Source of the DNA: Pseudovibrio sp. Alg231-02
GTDB lineage: Bacteria; Pseudomonadota; Alphaproteobacteria; Rhizobiales; Stappiaceae
Assembly: GCF_900143565.1 (NCBI RefSeq)
Contig: NZ_FREX01000004.1
Location: 321,786-385,785 of the forward strand
DNA length: 64,000 nucleotides
Direction of reading: 5' to 3'
Below the pieces are notes generated by a model. That model was not told the DNA's origin, did not search any database, and saw only the letters and a list, made by a program, of their open reading frames with translations. Position 1 is the stretch's first letter, and each line of letters begins with the position of its first letter. Positions 1 through 7,114 of the stretch are shown piece after piece. The translations under genes and the position numbers were made by a program.

Positions 1-114
1 GGCCTTGAATCCCGGCTGGCCGAGCACATCCAACTCAACATCAACTACTACGGCCTCCTCGCCGACCAAACCCTAGACCACGGCGCCAACGCAAGACTAT
101 TCGTGCAGTATTGA
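1..114 (+). CDS. C-terminal fragment, possible outer-membrane beta-barrel (autotransporter-like) protein
   Basis: The window opens inside a reading frame on the plus strand that stays open for 37 codons and stops with TGA at 112-114. The visible tail alternates polar and hydrophobic residues (LNINYYGLLADQ, then ANARLFVQY) and ends in an aromatic residue. That pattern is typical of the last beta strands of autotransporter and other outer-membrane barrels, where the terminal aromatic residue is part of the BAM recognition signal. A terminator-like hairpin follows directly, which supports this being a true gene end. Only 37 residues are visible, so the family is an inference; any protein ending in a beta strand is possible. 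Confidence 0.4.
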   Translation, partial: GLESRLAEHIQLNINYYGLLADQTLDHGANARLFVQY

Positions 115-135
115 GGGAAGAGAAAGCCTAAGCAA

Positions 136-163
136 AAAACGCGGCCCCGAAGAGCCGCGTTTT
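136..163. terminator. Bidirectional intrinsic terminator between convergent genes
   Basis: A 10-bp perfect stem (AAAACGCGGC at 136-145 pairing with GCCGCGTTTT at 154-163) encloses an 8-base loop. Runs of A on the left and T on the right let it terminate in both directions. It lies between the plus-strand partial gene and the minus-strand valS. Confidence 0.75.
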
Positions 164-187
164 GCAAAATCAAAGGATGAACGAGCC

Positions 188-3025
188 TTAACCCAGAGCC
201 GCGAGGCGCTCCAAAGCGGCATCCATCTTTTCCTTGCGCTCAGCAAGTTCAGCCACTTTTTCTTTTTCAGCAGCAACAACGTCTTCTGGAGCTTTTGCAA
301 GGAAGCGCTCGTTTTCAAGCTTCTTGGAGATCTTGGTGAGTTCACCAACGATCTTGTCCAAAGACTTGCCAAGACGTGCCTTTTCCGCGTCCAGATCGAT
401 AACACCTGCCAGAGGCAGGCAAACGGTCGCTTCGCCAACAACAATCTGAGCAGAGCCCTGTGGGATCTCATCAGCAGTGGTGACTGTTTCAGCACGCGCG
501 TTCTTCATGATCGCCGCTTCGTGGATTTCCAGACGGGCTTTGGTCTGCTCGGAAGCACCACACAGAACAACAGGAACCTTCGCTCCAGCCGGAACGTTCA
601 TTTCAGAACGAACAGAGCGGATCTGGACAATCATGTCGATCAGCCAGTTGATCTCAGCAGCAGCCTCGCCATCTTCACCAATGGAGGTCGGCCAGGCAGA
701 AAGCGCCAGAAGCTTCTCGCGCTTGTTCTCGCCATCTTCAACCGTACGCATCCAAAGCTCTTCCGTGATGAACGGCATGAACGGGTGCAGAAGCTTCAGG
801 ATCTCATCACGAGCCCAGGCTGTTGTGGCACGAACTTCTTCCTTAGCCGCTTCATCATCGCTGTAGAAGATCGGCTTGGTCAGTTCAACATACCAGTCAC
901 AGAATGTATTCCAGACAAAGCGGTATGCACCACCAGCCGCATCGTTAAAGCGGTATGTATCAATCGCTTCAGAAACTTCACGAATAGCGCGGCTGGTTTC
1001 AGTCACGATCCAGCGGTTCACGGTCTGCTTAACAAGCGCAGGGTCAAAGCCATCGACAGCATGACACTCGTTCATTTCCGCAAAGCGGCAAACGTTCCAG
1101 AGCTTGGTGGTAAAGTTGCGATAACCAGCAACGCGAGAGGTCGCCAGCTTGATATCGCGTCCCTGTGCCGCCATGGCAGCAAGCGTGAAGCGCAGCGCAT
1201 CGGCACTGTATTCTTCAATCAGCGCCAGCGGATCAATCACATTGCCCTTGGACTTGGACATCTTCGCGCCCTTCTCGTCACGGACGAGGGCGTGAATGTA
1301 AACCGTGTCGAATGGCTCAGTCTTCATATAGTGCTTGCCCATCATCATCATGCGGGCAACCCAGAAGAAGATGATGTCAAAGCCGGTCACAAGAACAGAC
1401 GTTGGGTAATAACGTGCAAGCTCAGCAGTTTTATCCGGCCAGCCCATAGTCGAGAACGGCCACAAGGCAGAAGAGAACCAGGTATCCAGAACGTCTTCAT
1501 CGCGGTACATGGCAACAAAGTCAGCCTCGCCTGCATCATGCGCAGCAAGAGCATCGTTCTGTTCCATCAGCTTAACAGGCTTACCGTAAAATTCTGCAGC
1601 CGCAGCCAGTGCTTCTTCTTCGCTCTTTTCAACGAAGAACTTACCTTCCGGGCCATACCACGCAGGAATACGGTGTCCCCACCACAACTGACGGGAAATA
1701 CACCACGGCTGGATGTTTTCCATCCACTCGTAATAAGTCTTGTCCCAGTTGGCAGGAACGAACTTGGTACGACCTTCACGAACAGATGCAATAGCAGGCT
1801 GTGCCATGGTCTTGGCATCAACATACCACTGGTCAGTCAGCATAGGCTCAATCGGAACGCCGCCACGGTCGCCATGTGGAACCATGTTGACGTGATCAAC
1901 AACCTCATCCAGCAGACCGCGCTCTTCCAGCATGGAAACGATCAGCTTGCGTGCCGCAAAGCGCTCAACACCTTCAAGTGTTTCCAGTGTTTTGCTCAGC
2001 TCATCGGTCAGTTCCAGACCATCCATAAAGCCTTCTGCTTCACGCAGAACAATGTTGGCTTCACGGTCCATGATGGAAATCTGACGCAGAGAATGACGCT
2101 TACCAATGTCAAAGTCATTGAAATCATGCGCAGGCGTAACCTTCATCGCGCCTGTGCCGGTTTCAAGATCAACATAGTCATCAGCAAGGATTGGAATACG
2201 GCGGCCAACCAACGGCAGGATAATGTCTTTGCCCTGCAGCTCCTTAAAGCGCTCATCATCAGGATGAACGATAACAGCCGTATCACCCAACATAGTTTCC
2301 GGGCGAGTGGTCGCAATCACGATGTAATCACGCGCCTCAAACTCGGTCGCCTTGCCGTCTTCATCAAACGCAACAGGGTGCTGGTACGTCACACCATCCG
2401 CCAGCGGATAGCGGAAATGCCACATATTGCCCTGCATTTCCTTCTGCTCAACTTCCAGATCGGAAATCGCAGTCAAAAGTTTAGGATCCCAGTTCACAAG
2501 GCGCTTGTCTTTGTAAATCAGGTCCTCTTTGTAAAGAGAAACAAACACTTCCAGAACAGCCTTGGAAAGGCCTTCGTCCATGGTAAAACGCTCACGGGAC
2601 CAGTCACAAGACGCACCAAGGCGCTTAAGCTGGTTAAAGATCATCCCGCCGGACTCACCTTTCCATTTCCACACACGTTCAATAAACGCCTCACGGCCAA
2701 GGTCACGACGCGTGATATTGCCGCCGTCAGCTGCCATCTGGCGCTCAACGACCATTTGTGTCGCAATACCTGCGTGGTCCATACCCGGCTGCCACAAAAC
2801 GTCGCGACCGCGCATACGCTGGTAGCGAACCATAATGTCCTGCAAAGTGTTGTTGAGAGCATGGCCCATATGCAGAGAGCCTGTCACATTTGGCGGCGGA
2901 ATCACGATTGAGTAGGTCGCAGCTCCATCTTCTGCGCCCGCACCTGCCTTAAAGGCCCCTGCCTGTTCCCAAGCGTCGTAAATCCGCGGCTCAACAGAGG
3001 CCGCCTCATATGTTTTATCCAGCAT
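188..3025 (-). CDS. valS: Valine--tRNA ligase
   Basis: Class I aminoacyl-tRNA synthetase that charges tRNA-Val in the cytoplasm and edits misactivated threonine. The HIGH signature appears as HMGH at residues 52-55, just after PPPNVTGS, and the KMSKS loop is intact at residues 588-592. Between them lies the CP1 editing domain, and the last ~70 residues are a Lys/Glu-rich coiled coil (SLDKIVGELTKISKKLENE), the tRNA-binding arm of bacterial ValRS. Length (945 aa) is normal. The frame extends to a GTG at 3043, but the ATG at 3025 is preceded by GGAAGAG at good spacing and gives the usual MLDKTYEA start, so I chose it. No operon partner is visible. Confidence 0.97.
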   Translation of the reverse strand: MLDKTYEAASVEPRIYDAWEQAGAFKAGAGAEDGAATYSIVIPPPNVTGSLHMGHALNNTLQDIMVRYQRMRGRDVLWQPGMDHAGIATQMVVERQMAADGGNITRRDLGREAFIERVWKWKGESGGMIFNQLKRLGASCDWSRERFTMDEGLSKAVLEVFVSLYKEDLIYKDKRLVNWDPKLLTAISDLEVEQKEMQGNMWHFRYPLADGVTYQHPVAFDEDGKATEFEARDYIVIATTRPETMLGDTAVIVHPDDERFKELQGKDIILPLVGRRIPILADDYVDLETGTGAMKVTPAHDFNDFDIGKRHSLRQISIMDREANIVLREAEGFMDGLELTDELSKTLETLEGVERFAARKLIVSMLEERGLLDEVVDHVNMVPHGDRGGVPIEPMLTDQWYVDAKTMAQPAIASVREGRTKFVPANWDKTYYEWMENIQPWCISRQLWWGHRIPAWYGPEGKFFVEKSEEEALAAAAEFYGKPVKLMEQNDALAAHDAGEADFVAMYRDEDVLDTWFSSALWPFSTMGWPDKTAELARYYPTSVLVTGFDIIFFWVARMMMMGKHYMKTEPFDTVYIHALVRDEKGAKMSKSKGNVIDPLALIEEYSADALRFTLAAMAAQGRDIKLATSRVAGYRNFTTKLWNVCRFAEMNECHAVDGFDPALVKQTVNRWIVTETSRAIREVSEAIDTYRFNDAAGGAYRFVWNTFCDWYVELTKPIFYSDDEAAKEEVRATTAWARDEILKLLHPFMPFITEELWMRTVEDGENKREKLLALSAWPTSIGEDGEAAAEINWLIDMIVQIRSVRSEMNVPAGAKVPVVLCGASEQTKARLEIHEAAIMKNARAETVTTADEIPQGSAQIVVGEATVCLPLAGVIDLDAEKARLGKSLDKIVGELTKISKKLENERFLAKAPEDVVAAEKEKVAELAERKEKMDAALERLAALG

Positions 3026-3524
3026 ACCTAAAAGCTCTTCCACTTATGGAGTTTGTCTGGTGTAAATCGGATGCACTCGCCTAAGTCAACCTTTCATGCC
3101 ACTGAAGGATGCAAATTCCGCATCAGACTTATGTTGTGCACTGTTCCACCATGACCACGTGCGTGTTTGCGAAGTTCCCAAGAGTTGAAACGTTCATAAA
3201 GAGCGTACTAATGGATTAACGCAAACTGCCGACTCGGCAGGACTTGCAGCATCTTTATGTAAGGATCTTATAGTCGAAAAGAATGGAACTAGCGGTATAC
3301 CTGAATGATGCCAAGCAGCAATCCACAGCATGGGCATCGGTGTTCTCTCATTTTAAGATTTCACTTAGGATTTTAGCTATCTGGGTTGCGATCGATTTTG
3401 TGGAAGAATGTCAATCCAGAAACTTCTACTGAAGCTCAATTTCGTTTGCAAACATCAATGTCACGAAGTGAGATACATCAAAAACTGCATCTGAAGTGAA
3501 AGAAAGAGCACTGGAATTCGAGCG
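3026..3524. other. Gene-free stretch upstream of valS
   Basis: About 500 bases without a credible reading frame. It must contain the valS promoter, read leftward. The only structure I can see is a 6-bp hairpin (CTGCCG 3226-3231 with CGGCAG 3235-3240, 3-base loop) without a T-run. Nothing else is recognised. Confidence 0.5.
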
Positions 3525-3549
3525 AAAAAAGGCCGGAGAAACTCCGGCC
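3525..3549 (-). terminator. Intrinsic terminator of the Tor molybdoenzyme gene
   Basis: A perfect 8-bp GC-rich stem (GGCCGGAG 3531-3538 with CTCCGGCC 3542-3549) has a 3-base loop. On the minus strand it is followed directly by a run of six T. It lies 26 bases past the stop codon of the molybdoenzyme gene. Confidence 0.9.
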
Positions 3550-3575
3550 CTTCGTTTCTCGATACGCTTTAAAGC

Positions 3576-6236
3576 CTAACCGGCATCCTTAGCGTTTTTT
3601 AGGAGGAAGTCTAGGACTTGGGCTTTTTCCGTGTCTTCTAGTCCTGCGCGTGGGAACATGGATTGGGTGATGCCTTTCCACTGGAGCTGTGTGAATTGAG
3701 ATGGATCGCGAGGGCCGTGGCACACAGTGCAGCGTTGATAGAAGAGTTTTTCACCTTCACTCATGTCTTCGTAAAGAGCTTCCACGAGACCATCGATGCG
3801 ATCAGAATTCACTGCTTCTTCTGATACTGCAGAGAAAGTCACGTCCTCCAGAATTGCAGGTGGTTCATAGGCACGGTTTGGACCTTCAGGGTCTTCGCAT
3901 TTGCGCAAAGATACCAGACAGGTGTTTGCTGTAGTTGCCTGACTGAGGCCACTTGAGCGCCGGGACGAGGTTACAAAGTTGATCAAGCCAGAGTTACAGC
4001 GACCTTTGGAATCGACCTGCGGCCAGCCACCTTCATAGATTGAGACAACACCCGGCATAATTTCATCGGAAACCACCGCGCCCGCAATCACTGTTCCGCG
4101 ATCATTGTAAAGCTCTACCAAGTCACCATCAGCAATACCGCGTTCTTCTGCATCCTTAGCGCTAATGCGGACAGGTTCGCGGCCTTGCACCATGTAAAGT
4201 TCACGCAGGCGCTCGGAGTTGCCCATCTGTGAGTGTAGGCGATACCATGGGTGCGGACTCACAACATGCAGCTGACCTTCTTTGGCGTTGCCAAGATACT
4301 CTGCAGGTTCCATCCACACAGGCATGCCAGGGCAGTCATCCAGCTCCATTTCAGCAATGCTCTTACAGAACATTTCCACCTTGCCAGATGTGGTGTGCAG
4401 TGGATGTCCTTCTGGATCCTCATAGAAATCGCCATGACGAACCCATTTGCGAGCTTCTACAGGAACATCCATCCGTGCATAGCCTTTTTCCCAGAACTCT
4501 TCAAAGCTCTCGGTCGCAGAACTGCGTGCGTAGGCCGCTTTGATATGATCCATGTATTCAAGGCTCTCAGTAAACTGAGTGTCGAGCACAAAGTTCTCAG
4601 CGAGGCGGGCGAAGATCTCGTAATCGCTCAGGCTCTCCCCAAGTGGCTCAATCACCTTTTTCATGGCGTAAACGCGGTCATTTGAATAAGTGCCGCCGGA
4701 TGTGATGTCATCACGCTCAAGAGACGTAGATGCAGGCAACACAATGTCTGACCAACGTGTGGATGCGCACCACCATGGATCCTGACAAACAACCGTATTC
4801 ACTGTTTGAAGTGCATTGATCAGTTCGTTTGTATCCTGCTGGTGAGACATGAAGTTGTTACCAGCGTTATAGATCATCTTAACAGTTGGGAACGTGCGCA
4901 CAGAACCGTTGTGCGTGAACTCCTTGCCTGGGTTCTTCAGCATTTCAGAAATACGAGATGCCGGGCAAATTGCGCTGACCAGATTGCGGCCTTGAGCCAA
5001 GCCGGATGGTGTCGATTTACCAGAGGTTGGCATACCGCCATTGCCGTAATGCCAGGAGAAACCTACGCCTTGGCCTGGCTTACCGATTTTACCAGTCAGT
5101 GCTGCAAAGTTAATGATCGCCCAGTGTGTCATTTCACCATGGTGAGCACGCTGGAGTGACCATGCACCGGCAATTTCGACTTTCTTGGAAGCGAAGAGTT
5201 CTGCAAGCTCTCTGATTTTATCAGCAGAAATGCCTGTGATCTCGGAAGCCCATTCAGGTGATTTTTCAACGCCATCATCCGTACCCATCAGGTAGTGGAT
5301 GAACTTGTCTGAGCCTTCTGCATATTTTGCAAGATAGGCTTTGTCGTGCAGATCCTTTTTCACCACGTGGTAAGACATGGCGTTGAACAGGGCGACATCT
5401 GTGTTTGGAATGATCTTGAGCCATTCCGCATCGAAGAATTCATCAGATGCAGTGCGCTGCGGGTTGATGGAGATGAACTTCACACCGTTGTCGCGAATTT
5501 CTTCCCAATGTGCATACATGCCATGGTCAGCAACACGGAATTCAACACGGTTGTTTTTAATCGGATCACAGCCAACAAGCAGGAAGATCTCGGTTTCATC
5601 CCGGATGACTTCCCAGGAAGTTTGTGCGGAATACACTTCCATGTCGCCAATCACATGCGGCAGGCTGATCTGAGAGGCGCCACCGGAGTAATCGCCTGCG
5701 GTCATGGAGCAACCACCGAACAGATTGAAGAAGCGACCTTGCAATACGTTTGGCCGCATCACACCCGCATGAGACCAACCACCGTAAGATGAAGAGAAGA
5801 TACCTTCGTTGCCATAGTGCTCGATGGTGTCAAGAATAGCTTTGGAAGTGAGACGGAGAGCCGTGTCCCAATCTACACGGACAAACTCTTCCTTGCCCCG
5901 TAGTTCTGGTCTGATTTCGCCAGTCTCCCAGCCTTCCAGATAGGATTTACGCACCATTGGATAAAGAACTCGGGTCTTATCATAGGTCCGGTCAATCACG
6001 CCGTATGTCAGCATTTCAGTGGGACGAGCATCCAGTTCGATCATTGGCGCCATGCCAGAGATCTTGCCATCTCTTACAATGGCCTCGAATGGACCGTAGT
6101 GCGTTGCATGGAACACGCGGCGGCTGTGAGAATTTGGATCAATTGAAGCCAATGCGGAACTGCTGAGCAAGCTTGATGCAAACAGAGCAGAACCACCTTT
6201 GAGAACTGACCGGCGACTGACGTTGAAAGTAGTCAT
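3576..6236 (-). CDS. torA: Tat-exported TMAO/DMSO reductase-type molybdoenzyme with fused C-terminal cytochrome c domain
   Basis: Periplasmic bis-MGD oxidoreductase of the DMSO reductase family that probably reduces trimethylamine N-oxide as a terminal electron acceptor. The N-terminus has a twin-arginine signal (SRRSVLKGG, arginines at 8-9), followed by a hydrophobic stretch. The motif GDYSGGASQ places the molybdenum-ligand serine at residue 184. The last ~60 residues form a separate cytochrome c module with CTVCH at 836-840 and a likely axial Met near residue 860. That fusion is unlike E. coli TorA, which relies on a separate pentahaem TorC. Neither torC nor the chaperone gene torD lies nearby. 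The adjoining torRST genes make TMAO the best substrate guess; biotin sulfoxide or DMSO cannot be excluded. The ATG at 6236 is preceded by GGGAAG. Confidence 0.85.
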   Translation of the reverse strand: MTTFNVSRRSVLKGGSALFASSLLSSSALASIDPNSHSRRVFHATHYGPFEAIVRDGKISGMAPMIELDARPTEMLTYGVIDRTYDKTRVLYPMVRKSYLEGWETGEIRPELRGKEEFVRVDWDTALRLTSKAILDTIEHYGNEGIFSSSYGGWSHAGVMRPNVLQGRFFNLFGGCSMTAGDYSGGASQISLPHVIGDMEVYSAQTSWEVIRDETEIFLLVGCDPIKNNRVEFRVADHGMYAHWEEIRDNGVKFISINPQRTASDEFFDAEWLKIIPNTDVALFNAMSYHVVKKDLHDKAYLAKYAEGSDKFIHYLMGTDDGVEKSPEWASEITGISADKIRELAELFASKKVEIAGAWSLQRAHHGEMTHWAIINFAALTGKIGKPGQGVGFSWHYGNGGMPTSGKSTPSGLAQGRNLVSAICPASRISEMLKNPGKEFTHNGSVRTFPTVKMIYNAGNNFMSHQQDTNELINALQTVNTVVCQDPWWCASTRWSDIVLPASTSLERDDITSGGTYSNDRVYAMKKVIEPLGESLSDYEIFARLAENFVLDTQFTESLEYMDHIKAAYARSSATESFEEFWEKGYARMDVPVEARKWVRHGDFYEDPEGHPLHTTSGKVEMFCKSIAEMELDDCPGMPVWMEPAEYLGNAKEGQLHVVSPHPWYRLHSQMGNSERLRELYMVQGREPVRISAKDAEERGIADGDLVELYNDRGTVIAGAVVSDEIMPGVVSIYEGGWPQVDSKGRCNSGLINFVTSSRRSSGLSQATTANTCLVSLRKCEDPEGPNRAYEPPAILEDVTFSAVSEEAVNSDRIDGLVEALYEDMSEGEKLFYQRCTVCHGPRDPSQFTQLQWKGITQSMFPRAGLEDTEKAQVLDFLLKNAKDAG

Positions 6237-6250
6237 TTTTCTTCCCTACG

Positions 6251-6319
6251 ATTTGAATGACTGTGTTTTCAAAAGCATCGCAAATTTGATTGAACAGGTC
6301 CCACGCAGCTCATGAATGG
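6251..6319 (-). promoter_or_regulatory. Candidate TorR-binding (tor box) cluster upstream of torA
   Basis: Read on the torA strand, the intergenic region holds three decamers resembling the E. coli tor box CTGTTCATAT: CCATTCATGA (6310-6319), CTGTTCAATC (6288-6297) and TCATTCAAAT (6251-6260). The first two start 22 bases apart, about two helical turns. E. coli torCAD has several direct tor boxes. The matches are partial and were found by eye. Confidence 0.4.
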
Positions 6320-6388
6320 ATGGTTCGATTTTGTAACAGAATGTAAATCCGCCTATCGTAATCAGAATGAGTTCGGTAAAGTCCTCTC

Positions 6389-7102
6389 ATGAGTGACACT
6401 TTTCATATCGTGATTGTTGAAGATGATTTGGTGACCCGTAAGCGCCTTGGCGCGTTGTTACGTCAGCAGCGGTACACTGTGAGCGAAGCAGAAGACGCTG
6501 ATCAGATGGAACGGATTATCGAACGAGACAATCCGGACTTGCTGCTCGTTGATATCAATCTTGATGGAAAAGATGGCTTGCAGATTACGCGCGAGCAACG
6601 CGCTCGATCTGATATCGCGATAATTTTGCTGACAAGCCGCAGCGATCAGGTCGATCGGATTATCGGACTTGAGATGGGCGCGGATGATTATGTAACCAAG
6701 CCATTTGATGCACGCGAGTTGTTGGCCAGAGTGAAAGTGCTGCTTTATCGTGTGGGGCTGCACCGCAAAACACAGGCACAGCAACTTGAGCCATGTACGA
6801 TGTTTGGTAACTGGACTTTTGATCCCAAACGCCGGCGGATTGTTCAGGAAGATGGAACAGCTGTTGTTCTGACACGCGGCGAGTTTGAGCTGTTAAATGC
6901 CTTCACTCAGCATTCAGGGCAAGTCCTCTCCCGGTCACGTCTCCTCCAATCCGTGACGCATCGACAATTCGTGTCTGACACTCGTATCGTTGATGTGCTT
7001 GTTGGCCGCTTAAGGCGTAAAATAGAACAAGATCCACCTCACCCAGAGCATATTATTACCGTTCATGGAGAGGGTTACTTGTTCATCGGGGATGATCCAT
7101 AA
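6389..7102 (+). CDS. torR: TorR-type OmpR-family response regulator
   Basis: Two-component response regulator of 237 aa. The receiver domain (about residues 5-118) carries the acidic pocket EDD at 11-13, phosphoacceptor Asp55 (LLLVDINLDG) and Lys104 (YVTKPF). A winged-helix OmpR DNA-binding domain follows (LTRGEFELLNAF, then IVDVLVGRLRRKI and ITVHGEGYLF). It is divergent from the torA-type gene with 152 bases between starts, and convergent with the torS-type kinase gene, with a 12-base gap. In the Tor system the phosphorylated regulator activates the reductase genes when TMAO is present, so torA should be its target here. The Shine-Dalgarno is weak. Confidence 0.85.
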   Translation: MSDTFHIVIVEDDLVTRKRLGALLRQQRYTVSEAEDADQMERIIERDNPDLLLVDINLDGKDGLQITREQRARSDIAIILLTSRSDQVDRIIGLEMGADDYVTKPFDARELLARVKVLLYRVGLHRKTQAQQLEPCTMFGNWTFDPKRRRIVQEDGTAVVLTRGEFELLNAFTQHSGQVLSRSRLLQSVTHRQFVSDTRIVDVLVGRLRRKIEQDPPHPEHIITVHGEGYLFIGDDP

Positions 7103-7114
7103 GCAATCAGAAGA

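Noticed and set aside
521-2911. A 796-codon open frame on the plus strand
   Set aside because: It lies wholly antisense to valS, has no recognisable domains and reflects codon bias of the real gene.
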